Source of the DNA: Streptococcus saliviloxodontae | Lineage (GTDB): Bacteria > Bacillota > Bacilli > Lactobacillales > Streptococcaceae | Length of the DNA: 64,000 bases | Assembly: GCF_016908655.1 (NCBI RefSeq) | Contig: NZ_JAFBEI010000001.1 | Span: 1 to 64,000 of the forward strand | Reading direction: 5' to 3' | In this document: one piece after another, positions 55,536 through 64,000 of the stretch | How positions within the stretch are numbered: position 1 is the stretch's first letter | Layout of the letters: each line of letters begins with the position of its first letter | The notes under the pieces: generated by a model | Told to the model about the DNA's origin: nothing | Databases searched by the model: none | Seen by the model: only the letters and a program-made list of their open reading frames with translations | Position numbers and translations under genes: made by a program

Positions 55536-55573
55536 TTAAGCTATGAAGAATTAGAAGAAAAGAGGTGACACGT

Positions 55574-56602
55574 TTGGTAACGATTAAGGATGTTGCAGCT
55601 AAAGCAGGCGTCAATGCCTCAACGGTCAGTAGAACTTTAAAGAATAGTTCAAGTATTTCAGAAAAAACAAAGGAAAAAGTCAGACGTGCTATGGAAGAGC
55701 TAGGCTATGTCCCAAATGTTACCGCAGCGCGATTGGCGAGTGGTTTAACCAAGGCTATAGGTTTGATTTTACCCCCTATGACGACACCTGATCGTATCAG
55801 TCAGCCTTTCTTTATGGAGATTTTAGCTGCGGTTAATGATGAAGCTAGGCAGCATGATTTGACACTTTCGATTGCGACAGGGACATCTTTGGATGATCTC
55901 TATAACCAAGTTGTCTTGATGTATAAGCAGAAACTGGTAGATGGTTTTATTATTCTCTATTCTGAAAAAGGAGATCCCGTCAGCCAATATCTGCGTTCTA
56001 ATCAGATTCCTTTTGTGATTGTTGGTCAGGCAGAAGAATTGATGAATGAGGTCACATTTATCGATAATGACAACCAACTGATGGCACGTACAGCAGTTGA
56101 TTACCTTCACCAAAAAGGACATCGTAATATCTTATTTGTCACAGATGATCAGCGTAGTGAGGTTTATCTGGAGCGTTACTTTGGCTATGTTAGAGGAACA
56201 AGCAGTCTAAATTTACCTATTTTTGATAGTGGCGTTTTTGACCGTCACGATGCTGAGACGCTTGATCATCTGATTGAAACGATTAAATCCAATCAGATCA
56301 CAGCAGCAGTAGTCATTGATGATATGCTAGCGGTACGCTTTATGCAGTTCCTGTCATTCTATGGCATCAATGTTCCCCATGATATCTCTATTATTTCCTT
56401 CAATAACTCAACTTATTCACGGATTGTTCATCCTTATTTGACCAGTTTTGATATTAATATTGAGACACTTGGTCGAACAAGTCTTCAGCGTCTACTAGAG
56501 AAAATAAAAAACAGTGATGTAAAAGCTGAGAAGATTATTGTTCCTTTTGACTTAAAAGAAAGAGAGAGCGTGAGACGCCTGAACGGTGGGGACGATAATT
56601 GA
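55574..56602 (+). CDS. malR: Maltose operon repressor MalR (LacI family)
   Basis: 342 residues: an N-terminal LacI helix-turn-helix (TIKDVAAKAGVNASTVSRTL) and a periplasmic-binding-protein-like effector domain. It divides the divergent malEFGK and malQP units and should repress both through the palindromes in their promoters until maltose or maltodextrin is present. I prefer TTG 55574 with AGAGGTG 6 nt upstream; GTG 55565 is an alternative three codons earlier. Confidence 0.9.
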   Translation: MVTIKDVAAKAGVNASTVSRTLKNSSSISEKTKEKVRRAMEELGYVPNVTAARLASGLTKAIGLILPPMTTPDRISQPFFMEILAAVNDEARQHDLTLSIATGTSLDDLYNQVVLMYKQKLVDGFIILYSEKGDPVSQYLRSNQIPFVIVGQAEELMNEVTFIDNDNQLMARTAVDYLHQKGHRNILFVTDDQRSEVYLERYFGYVRGTSSLNLPIFDSGVFDRHDAETLDHLIETIKSNQITAAVVIDDMLAVRFMQFLSFYGINVPHDISIISFNNSTYSRIVHPYLTSFDINIETLGRTSLQRLLEKIKNSDVKAEKIIVPFDLKERESVRRLNGGDDN

Positions 56603-56685
56603 GCATTATATAGAAAAAAGATAAGGCAATTCCCTTTTTCATTAGGGTGATTGTCTTATTTTTTTGAAAAAAAACCAAAAATGCA

Positions 56686-56714
56686 TTGACTTACGCAAAC
56701 GTTTGCGTTATACT
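56686..56714 (+). promoter_or_regulatory. malQP promoter with a MalR operator in the spacer
   Basis: TTGACT (56686-56691) and TATACT (56709-56714) are 17 nt apart. The 16-bp perfect palindrome ACGCAAACGTTTGCGT (56693-56708) fills the spacer. Its shape also resembles a cre site, so CcpA could bind too. An A/T hairpin near 56622-56660 ends malR. Confidence 0.85.
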
Positions 56715-56746
56715 TTTTATGAAATCAAACGAAGGAGTATTTAGGA

Positions 56747-58255
56747 ATGAAACGTGCAAGTGGTATTTTGATGCATATTACCTCTCTACCAGGGGATTTT
56801 GGAATTGGAACTTTTGGTCAAGAAGCCTATGAATTTATTGATTTTTTGGTAGAAACGAAACAAACTTATTGGCAAATTTTACCCCTAACAACAACTAGCT
56901 ATGGTGACTCTCCTTACCAATCTTTCTCAGCAGTTGCAGGTAATACAAATCTCATCGATTTTGCAAAATTGGTTGAAGCTGGCTACCTTAGCCAATCAGA
57001 CCTTGAAGGTGTCACTTTCAGTCACAGAGACGATCAAGTTGATTATGCTTTACTATTTGAAACACGTCGTCCTATCTTAGAAAAAGCTGTTGCTAACTTT
57101 CTTGCAAGTACAGAAGGCAGTCAACAGTTAGGAGCATTTGAAACTGAGCAGAGCTCATGGCTCCAAGACTACGCTGAATTTATGTCACTTAAAGAGCACT
57201 TTGGTCTTAAAGCTTTGCAAGAGTGGGATGATGAAAAAGCTATCTATCGTGACCAAGACAGCTTGACAGCTTATCGTGAACAGTTAGCAGAAGCTATCCT
57301 TTATCATAAAGTGACTCAGCTTTTCTTCTTCCAACAATGGCAAGAGCTGAAAGCCTACGCTAATGCTAATGGCATTGCCATTATTGGTGATATGCCAATC
57401 TACGTTTCAGCTGACAGTGTGGAAGTTTGGACACAACCAGAACTCTTTAAACTTGACTCAGCTAAGAAACCCGTTTGCATTGCAGGGTGTCCTCCAGATG
57501 ACTTCTCAGATGTTGGTCAACTTTGGGGAAATCCAATCTATAACTGGGATTACCATGCAGAGACTGGTTACAAATGGTGGATTTACCGTATTCAAGAATC
57601 ATTCAAACTTTATGACTACCTTCGTATTGACCATTTCAAAGGTTTCTCAGACTTCTGGGAAATTCCTGCTGGTGAAGAGACAGCTAAAAACGGTAAATGG
57701 GTGTCAGGACCAGGAATTGCACTCTTTGATGCAATCAAATCAGAGCTCGGGGAACTTCCTATCATTGCTGAAGACCTTGGTTATGTTGATGACAAAGCTA
57801 AGAAACTCTTGGCAGATGCAGCCTTCCCAGGTATGAAGATCTTAGAATTCGGCTTCTACGACGTTACAGGTCACAGTATTGATATTCCACATGTTTACAC
57901 TCAAAACAGTGTAGCTTATGTTGGAACTCATGATAACGAAGTTGCTAACGGCTGGTATGAGAACCTTGACAAAGAGCAACAGGACTTTGTCAATGCCTAC
58001 ACTCATCGTAAAGAAGGTGAAAGCATTACTCAAACGATGCTCAGAACACTCTTTGCGACAGTTAGCAACACTGCTATTGCATCAATGCAGGATGTCTTAG
58101 ATCTACCAGCAGAAAGTCGTATGAATATCCCTAACACGCTTGGTGGCAACTGGTCATGGCGTATGACTAAGGATGACCTTAAACCATCTCAAAAAGACTA
58201 TCTATTAACATTAACAGAACTATATCAACGAGGAAATGAAGATGACAACAACTAA
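56747..58255 (+). CDS. malQ: 4-alpha-glucanotransferase (amylomaltase)
   Basis: 502 residues, GH77. Transfers glucan segments between maltodextrins, releasing glucose and making longer chains for MalP. Motifs include [38 protein letters not shown] (nucleophile Asp), IIAEDLG (acid Glu) and GTHDNEV. GAAGGAG precedes the ATG. It overlaps malP by 14-20 nt. Confidence 0.95.
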   Translation: MKRASGILMHITSLPGDFGIGTFGQEAYEFIDFLVETKQTYWQILPLTTTSYGDSPYQSFSAVAGNTNLIDFAKLVEAGYLSQSDLEGVTFSHRDDQVDYALLFETRRPILEKAVANFLASTEGSQQLGAFETEQSSWLQDYAEFMSLKEHFGLKALQEWDDEKAIYRDQDSLTAYREQLAEAILYHKVTQLFFFQQWQELKAYANANGIAIIGDMPIYVSADSVEVWTQPELFKLDSAKKPVCIAGCPPDDFSDVGQLWGNPIYNWDYHAETGYKWWIYRIQESFKLYDYLRIDHFKGFSDFWEIPAGEETAKNGKWVSGPGIALFDAIKSELGELPIIAEDLGYVDDKAKKLLADAAFPGMKILEFGFYDVTGHSIDIPHVYTQNSVAYVGTHDNEVANGWYENLDKEQQDFVNAYTHRKEGESITQTMLRTLFATVSNTAIASMQDVLDLPAESRMNIPNTLGGNWSWRMTKDDLKPSQKDYLLTLTELYQRGNEDDNN

Positions 58256-60512
58256 TTTCACAACTTACGTATCAGAACAAGGACAAGATCTTGCTAATTT
58301 AACTAATGAAGAAATCTATTTGCAACTTCTAAACTACGTTAAAAAAGAAGCAGCAGGTAAAACTAAGAATACAGCTAAACGTAAAGTGTATTACATTTCA
58401 GCAGAGTTCTTGATCGGTAAGCTCCTTTCAAACAATTTGATTAACCTTGGTATTTATAAAGAAGTTAAGGAATCTCTAGCTGCTGTTGGTAAATCTATCG
58501 CAGAAGTAGAAGATGTGGAGTTAGAACCATCACTTGGTAATGGTGGTTTGGGACGTTTGGCATCATGTTTCATCGACTCTATCTCAAGCCTTGGTATCAA
58601 TGGTGAAGGTGTTGGGCTTAACTACCACTGCGGTCTCTTCAAACAAGTTTTCCGTAATAACCAACAAGAAACTGAGCCAAACTACTGGATTGAAAACGAT
58701 TCATGGTTGGTTCCAACTGATATTTCTTACGATGTACCATTCAAAGATTTCATTCTCAAATCTCGTTTGGACCGTATCGATGTTTTAGGTTACAAACGTG
58801 ACACTAAAAACTATCTCAACCTCTTTGACATCACAGGTATTGACTATGGTCAAATTCAAGGTGGTATCGAGTTTGACAAGACTAATATTGTCCGTAACTT
58901 GACACTCTTCCTTTACCCAGATGACTCAAATAAAAATGGTGAGTTGCTTCGTATCTACCAACAGTACTTTATGGTATCAAATGCTGCACAGCTTTTGATT
59001 GACGAAGCTATTGAACGTGGCTCAAACCTTCATGATTTGGCAGACTATGCTTATGTTCAAATTAACGATACACACCCATCAATGGTTATTCCAGAGCTTA
59101 TCCGTCTCTTGACTGAAAAACACGGAATTGACTTTGATGAAGCTGTTTCAATCGTGAAAAATATGGTTGGTTACACTAATCACACTATCTTGGCAGAAGC
59201 TCTTGAAAAATGGCCTTTGGACTACCTTAACGAAGTTGTTCCGCACTTAGTAACTATCATTGAAAAATTGGATGCTCTTGTGCGTGCAGAAGTTGCTGAG
59301 CCAGCTGTTCAAATTATTGATGAGTACCAACGTGTTCACATGGCTCACATGGATATTCACTTCTCAACTTCTGTTAATGGGGTTGCTGCCCTTCATACTG
59401 AAATCCTTAAAAACAGTGAGTTGAAACCTTTCTATGACCTCTACCCAGCTAAATTCAACAACAAAACAAACGGTATCACCTTCCGTCGTTGGCTTGAATT
59501 TGCCAACCAAGACTTGGCAGATTACATCAAAGAATTGATTGGTGATGACTACCTTACAGATGCAGCTAAATTAGAAAAATTATTGGCATTTGCAGACGAC
59601 AAGGACGTTCATGCTAAACTTGCTGAAATCAAGCACAAGAACAAACTTGCCCTTAAACGTTACCTCAAAGAAAACAAAGGCATTGAGCTTGATGAGAACT
59701 CAATCATTGATACACAAATCAAACGTTTCCACGAGTACAAACGTCAACAGATGAATGCCCTCTATGTTATCCACAAATACTTGGAAATCAAACGTGGCAA
59801 TCTTCCACAACGTAAGATTACGGTTATCTTTGGTGGTAAAGCAGCTCCAGCCTACATCATCGCTCAAGATATTATTCATCTTATCCTCAGCTTGTCTGAA
59901 CTAATCAACAATGACTCTGAGGTTAGCCCATATCTTAACGTTCACCTTGTGGAAAACTACAATGTTACCGTAGCTGAGCACCTCATTCCTGCAACTGACA
60001 TCTCTGAGCAGATCTCACTGGCTTCAAAAGAAGCATCAGGAACTGGTAACATGAAATTCATGCTTAACGGTGCCCTTACCCTAGGGACAATGGACGGTGC
60101 CAATGTGGAAATTGCAGAGCTTGCTGGACAAGAAAACATCTACACATTTGGTAAAGATTCAGATACGATCATTGATCTTTATGCAACAGGTGGTTATGTA
60201 TCACGTGATTACTACGAAGGTGATCAAGCTATCAAAGAAGCTGTGGACTTTATCGTCAGCGAAGAATTGCTAGCGCGTGGCAATGCTGAACGTCTCGGAC
60301 GCCTTCACAATGAATTGATCGTCAAAGACTGGTTCATGACCCTCATTGACCTCAAAGAGTACATCGCTGTCAAAGAACAAATGTTGGCTGACTACGAAGA
60401 CCAAGACGCTTGGATGACAAAAGTCGTTAAAAACATTGCCAAAGCAGGTTTCTTCTCAAGTGACCGTACTATCGAACAATACAACCAAGACATCTGGCAC
60501 AGCCAAGACTAG
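58242..60512 (+). CDS. malP: Maltodextrin/glycogen phosphorylase
   Basis: 756 residues, GT35. Releases glucose 1-phosphate from alpha-1,4-glucans. The PLP-lysine motif is [17 protein letters not shown] near residue 600; [13 protein letters not shown] is also typical. GAGG at 58230-58233 fits ATG 58242 better than ATG 58236. Either start lies inside the end of malQ, so translation is coupled. Confidence 0.94.
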   Translation: MTTTNFTTYVSEQGQDLANLTNEEIYLQLLNYVKKEAAGKTKNTAKRKVYYISAEFLIGKLLSNNLINLGIYKEVKESLAAVGKSIAEVEDVELEPSLGNGGLGRLASCFIDSISSLGINGEGVGLNYHCGLFKQVFRNNQQETEPNYWIENDSWLVPTDISYDVPFKDFILKSRLDRIDVLGYKRDTKNYLNLFDITGIDYGQIQGGIEFDKTNIVRNLTLFLYPDDSNKNGELLRIYQQYFMVSNAAQLLIDEAIERGSNLHDLADYAYVQINDTHPSMVIPELIRLLTEKHGIDFDEAVSIVKNMVGYTNHTILAEALEKWPLDYLNEVVPHLVTIIEKLDALVRAEVAEPAVQIIDEYQRVHMAHMDIHFSTSVNGVAALHTEILKNSELKPFYDLYPAKFNNKTNGITFRRWLEFANQDLADYIKELIGDDYLTDAAKLEKLLAFADDKDVHAKLAEIKHKNKLALKRYLKENKGIELDENSIIDTQIKRFHEYKRQQMNALYVIHKYLEIKRGNLPQRKITVIFGGKAAPAYIIAQDIIHLILSLSELINNDSEVSPYLNVHLVENYNVTVAEHLIPATDISEQISLASKEASGTGNMKFMLNGALTLGTMDGANVEIAELAGQENIYTFGKDSDTIIDLYATGGYVSRDYYEGDQAIKEAVDFIVSEELLARGNAERLGRLHNELIVKDWFMTLIDLKEYIAVKEQMLADYEDQDAWMTKVVKNIAKAGFFSSDRTIEQYNQDIWHSQD

Positions 60513-60536
60513 TCTTAACTAGACTATCAGATTACT

Positions 60537-60581
60537 AAAAAGCCTTCTACAATTCATTCATTGAACTGTAGAAGGCTTTTT
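60537..60581. terminator. malQP terminator (bidirectional)
   Basis: AAAAAGCCTTCTAC pairs with GTAGAAGGCTTTTT, with further pairing inside. T and A runs lie on both sides. Confidence 0.9.
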
Positions 60582-60629
60582 AGGTGAGGGAGTGTGCTAA
60601 TCATGATATTTTCAACAAACATTAAGGCA

Positions 60630-60681
60630 GTAAAAAATCAATCAAAGCAGCTTTCTTACTAGAAATCTGCTTTGATTGATT
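60630..60681 (-). terminator. mprF terminator
   Basis: A perfect 15-bp stem, AATCAATCAAAGCAG (60636-60650) with CTGCTTTGATTGATT (60667-60681). On the minus strand it is followed by T residues. Confidence 0.85.
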
Positions 60682-60723
60682 ACTTTTGAGCTTTAAGCTT
60701 TTCGTTTAGTTAGCGTGTTGTAC

Positions 60724-63249
60724 CTATCTTACCTGACGATTGTCCACCTTAAAAATGGCAATCATATCATATAAGATCCATGTTTTTTTAGGGTATGAGA
60801 TATATTTAGGTGACCATTTAGGATTGAATTTCTGCTTATACTGGCGTAAACCACCGAAGGAATAAAATTTAGTTGAAAAAGCGTAAACCAGATAAGCGAT
60901 TTTTTCTTGGTAGAAACTACCTTCTAGTTGTCCTACATTTGATAGCGGAGCCATTCCCAAGCTGAAGTAAGTGACCCCTTGCTCTTTGAAATAAAGCATC
61001 AGCTTAATGAAAAGATAGTCCATGACCCCATTTGGAGCCTTATCAACATCGTAACGCATCAAATCGATACTAGAAACTTCTTGATGATTAGTAATGAGGA
61101 AGTTGACAAAAGCAACAATGTCACCGTCAGGATTCTTGACAACTGCAATTGGGGCTTTTTGAAGGTAGTCCCTATCGAAGAAACCTAGAGAAAATCCTTT
61201 TTCCTGTCTTCCATTCAACCAAATGGTTGAGATGTCTTCTAATCGATCAAGCAACTCTTGATCAAAGGGCTGCTCAATAACCTGGAAGGTATAGCCCTTA
61301 TTATCAATTTTGTTAATGCTAGTTCGGAATTTTTTACCGTGTTTGCCTTCTGTTGAAAAATCAGCTAAAGGGACATCTGCGCTTTCACCAAACTTCATGA
61401 AGTCATAACCAAATTCATGCAGTAAAAGAGTTGTCTCTTGGCTAACTTCATAGAAAATAATTTCCAGATTGTTTTGGTGTGCTTGAGTAATAAAATGAGA
61501 AAGCGCCTCACGATAGCAAGTGGCATCCCCAATCGGATCAGCCATGACTAGGCATTTGTTGTTCTCGATTGCAAATTGAAAGACAACCTGATCAAGGCCA
61601 TTATCTTGGTACCAAAAGAGGCGTTTGTCACCAAGATAAGCTAGAAAAGCATCAACATCACTTGAAGGGAAGCGTTCTAGGAAAGCAGAGTAGCGTTCCT
61701 CGTTAACTGTTTCTCCGAAAGCTTGCTTCGGTTTTATCTGACGTAAGATAAGTTTGAAAATGACATAAATGATTAAGGCAGCAATCACAAAATGGATCCA
61801 ATAACTAAATAAATGTACCAAATGCAGTTTATGGTGTGGCAAATGCCTTTCAGGATGAAACTGTCCACTAGCAAATAGGAAAATAAAACCTGTCAGGCTA
61901 AAAATTGCCACATCTCTTGTCACATCTTCCCAAGAATAAATAAAACTAGAGCGGGTTAATTGAGACCTTCCTGAGAAGACTAAGACAATAATCACTGTCA
62001 AAAAGAGGCTGGTTGCGTATGACATACTGCCAATATTGACATAGATAAGACTGATAAGATAAAGTATGACTGTCAGCGGCAAGACGATTTTTAAGCGACG
62101 TTTCATCAAGCGCCCGACTAAGATAAACAAGCTCCCCAGTAGAATGCTTGGAAATTGCCAGATAAGCTGATTTTGAATCGGATCGACATGACCAATCAGG
62201 GGCAAATCGTGTAATTGGGTTGGAATAAGGGCTGATAGGATGAGGGAAATTCCCATTAAACGGACTAGAAAAACTTGACTATTTAAAACGGTCACATCTG
62301 TCACAGTTTTGGGAATACCTAGGTATTTTTCGTTTAACTTTCCGCCCATTAATTTCAAGAAGAGAATAATACCAATGCAAAATGGGATAATATAGTAGCA
62401 AATACGAAATAGTAAAATCCATGTTAGAGAGTCTGCTGTGCTAATGCCTTGAGCTTGTAGACTCGCCAACATCAGTAAATCAAAACTCCCCAAGCCACCT
62501 GGAATCATGGAAGCCATTCCTACAGTTACTGAAATGATAAAGAGTGGGATAAGAACAGAAATCTGTAACTGATACCCCAGAGCTAGACCAACGGCATAAA
62601 AGGTCAGCATGACCATTGTCCAGTCTAAAAAAGATGTTGCTACCAATTGGGAGATGCGTTTTTTGGAGATACCACCAAAAAAGCGTAGATTGTTTCTACT
62701 AGAGACAAAGAGAATCACAGGAAGATACAGAGCGGCAAAAACTAATATTAGCCAAAACTTACTCATCCCTTGGACGGTGACACCTCCCCCTAATAATGCA
62801 AGGGAGATGAGGGCGTAAAGAGACAAGCCGGCCATAAAGTAAGGTATGACCTGAGAAATGCCCTGCATGCTCTCAGTACTTTCTTCTTCATCTGCATAGA
62901 AGGAATAGCGTAAGCCGACATCGACAACCCCTGCAAAACCAGCCAAGTTGTTAATAGAATTAATGACCCAACTGGTCTGAAGGATATAAGGTAGAGAGTG
63001 TTTGCTTTTGATCTCTTTATTCAAGATGATGTCGTAACCGATCATGACCAAGACGCTTGCTAGTCCCAGGATGATTAGTGGCACGATGCCCCACACTGAT
63101 ACCCGATGAAATCCTTGTGATAATTGATTTAAGGTTACTTCATGCCGTAATTTGAGTAGTTCAAATAGAACGAGGATAAAAATAGATACAAAGAATACTG
63201 TTTTGATAACCGATCGTTTTTCTTTTAAGATGTTGCTGACTTTCTTCAC
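60724..63249 (-). CDS. mprF: Phosphatidylglycerol lysyltransferase / flippase MprF
   Basis: 841 residues, both halves present: an N-terminal membrane domain of about 13-14 helices (flippase) and a C-terminal cytosolic DUF2156 domain with GNAT-like fold (FWYQDNGLDQVVFQ, SLGFFDRDYL, YFSLGMAPLSNV). It moves lysine (or another amino acid) from tRNA to phosphatidylglycerol and flips the product, lowering surface charge against cationic peptides. GTG start at 63249 with GGAGTG upstream, one base after the stop of the hydrolase gene, so translation is likely coupled. Confidence 0.92.
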   Translation of the reverse strand: MKKVSNILKEKRSVIKTVFFVSIFILVLFELLKLRHEVTLNQLSQGFHRVSVWGIVPLIILGLASVLVMIGYDIILNKEIKSKHSLPYILQTSWVINSINNLAGFAGVVDVGLRYSFYADEEESTESMQGISQVIPYFMAGLSLYALISLALLGGGVTVQGMSKFWLILVFAALYLPVILFVSSRNNLRFFGGISKKRISQLVATSFLDWTMVMLTFYAVGLALGYQLQISVLIPLFIISVTVGMASMIPGGLGSFDLLMLASLQAQGISTADSLTWILLFRICYYIIPFCIGIILFLKLMGGKLNEKYLGIPKTVTDVTVLNSQVFLVRLMGISLILSALIPTQLHDLPLIGHVDPIQNQLIWQFPSILLGSLFILVGRLMKRRLKIVLPLTVILYLISLIYVNIGSMSYATSLFLTVIIVLVFSGRSQLTRSSFIYSWEDVTRDVAIFSLTGFIFLFASGQFHPERHLPHHKLHLVHLFSYWIHFVIAALIIYVIFKLILRQIKPKQAFGETVNEERYSAFLERFPSSDVDAFLAYLGDKRLFWYQDNGLDQVVFQFAIENNKCLVMADPIGDATCYREALSHFITQAHQNNLEIIFYEVSQETTLLLHEFGYDFMKFGESADVPLADFSTEGKHGKKFRTSINKIDNKGYTFQVIEQPFDQELLDRLEDISTIWLNGRQEKGFSLGFFDRDYLQKAPIAVVKNPDGDIVAFVNFLITNHQEVSSIDLMRYDVDKAPNGVMDYLFIKLMLYFKEQGVTYFSLGMAPLSNVGQLEGSFYQEKIAYLVYAFSTKFYSFGGLRQYKQKFNPKWSPKYISYPKKTWILYDMIAIFKVDNRQVR

Positions 63250-63250
63250 G

Positions 63251-63961
63251 CTAACACTCCTTACTCTTTTGATATAATGCTAGGATCCATTGATTAAAGT
63301 GATTGGTTTGACTATGGGCAGGATTATGCCCTGCTCTGGGAAGGATAACGAGTTCACCTTTGGGATAGAGTTTTGCAATTGCTTGATTATGACTGGGTTT
63401 GATAAGGTCCCACTTGCCTACTAGGACAATAACTGGGTAGTTGGTATCAACAAAATCACGAGGACTCACTAAAACGTCCTCAGATAGTAGTTTTGCGACC
63501 GCTAACCGTTGGTAGAATTGTCGAGATAAGGTTGCCAAACCAGAGAAGAAGATTTGCTCAATCCTAACAGCTAGGCGAATTGGGAACCATAAGCCAGACA
63601 GACTCAGGTTACCTCCATTCAATAACAAGCCTGCAATACGCTGAGGGTATTTGCGACTATAGACCATGGCTAGATTGGCGCCATCACTATGACCAACTAC
63701 CAGACAGGAAGAGACCTTTAAAAAAGCTAACAAGCGCTCCACATCATCTGCCATCATCTCAAAGTTCAATTCAGTCGTTTTAGATGACTGACCGTGTCCA
63801 CGAGTGTCTAACAGAATCAATTGAAACTGGTCTGCTAAATCTCTTTGCTTTTTAAAATAGTTGTGGGATAAGCCGTTTCCGTGTAAAAAAAGGATTGGGA
63901 ATCCTTTTCCTATGATGTCATAAGACACATATTTTTTGTCATCAATAAAAAATTGTTTCAT
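63251..63961 (-). CDS. Alpha/beta-fold hydrolase
   Basis: 236 residues. Oxyanion-hole region LFLHGNGLSHNYF, nucleophile elbow VVGHSDGANLAMV (Ser within GHSDG) and catalytic His in PRAGHNPAH. No signal peptide. The substrate is unknown; many such enzymes are esterases or lipases. It is the upstream partner of mprF with only one base between them, so a link to lipid metabolism is plausible but inferred. Its promoter lies at or beyond the right end of the window. Confidence 0.82.
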   Translation of the reverse strand: MKQFFIDDKKYVSYDIIGKGFPILFLHGNGLSHNYFKKQRDLADQFQLILLDTRGHGQSSKTTELNFEMMADDVERLLAFLKVSSCLVVGHSDGANLAMVYSRKYPQRIAGLLLNGGNLSLSGLWFPIRLAVRIEQIFFSGLATLSRQFYQRLAVAKLLSEDVLVSPRDFVDTNYPVIVLVGKWDLIKPSHNQAIAKLYPKGELVILPRAGHNPAHSQTNHFNQWILALYQKSKEC

Positions 63962-64000
63962 CAGATGTCCTTATCTAGGTTGATTTTGATAACCCTATCT

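Overview
The window is chromosomal DNA from a low-GC Gram-positive coccus and reads as a Streptococcus of the salivarius group. I base this on recognisable streptococcal blocks: gltX with a fas-type two-component locus, rnpA-yidC1-jag, rsgA-rpe-thiN-rmuC-yhaM-purR, rpsL-rpsG-fusA-gap-pgk, glnRA, rnjA/rpoY-tsaB-rimI-tsaD, and a MalR-controlled maltose/maltodextrin regulon. The intact mal regulon favours S. salivarius or S. vestibularis over S. thermophilus. Species assignment is an inference. I saw no rRNA, tRNA or CRISPR array.

Region 1 (1-11.4 kb) is the most unusual part. It is a fas-like locus (sensor kinases, LytTR response regulator FasA, small RNA FasX) after gltX, but its order is broken. 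Two orphan HPK10-type kinases follow gltX, and both have lost the phospho-acceptor histidine while keeping the ATP-binding boxes. Next come a degenerate ISL3-type transposase scar and an AT-rich minus-strand island. The island holds an Rgg-family regulator, three unrecognised small peptide genes (63, 26 and 42 aa) and a peptidase-less ABC exporter. After about 0.95 kb of non-coding DNA come the one intact kinase, FasA, and a FasX-like RNA preceded by three evenly spaced direct repeats.

Region 2 (11.4-16.6 kb) carries argG and argH, with ArgR-like boxes before argG and a repeat-rich leader before argH, then rnpA, yidC1 and khpB/jag. Region 3 (16.8-29 kb) has a LytTR/DUF3021 regulator pair, rpmH, tatD, rnmV, ksgA, rsgA, rpe, thiN, rmuC, yhaM and purR. 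Between rnmV and ksgA sits a large extra gene made of twelve near-identical 123-bp TPR-like repeats plus a DUF2971-like C-terminus. Region 4 (29-40.6 kb) holds highly expressed translation and glycolysis genes, a surface acid phosphatase, GlnR-controlled glnRA and two secreted CHAP proteins. One of these has a WalR/VicR box upstream.

Region 5 (40.6-48 kb) contains RNase J1 with RpoY, the t6A genes tsaB and tsaD with rimI, azlCD, threonine aldolase and a zinc-independent S14 gene whose promoter is bracketed by two AdcR boxes. Region 6 (48-64 kb) is the alpha-glucan block: pulA, malK-malG-malF-malE on the minus strand, then malR, malQ and malP on the plus strand, with MalR palindromes in the promoter spacers. 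Maltodextrins would be bound by MalE, imported by MalFGK, and processed by MalQ, MalP and PulA. The window ends with mprF and a coupled alpha/beta hydrolase.

The best candidates for something undescribed are the TPR-like/DUF2971 gene, the Rgg-peptide-ABC island with a terminator directly abutting a peptide gene's ribosome binding site, and the two histidine-less Fas-type kinases.
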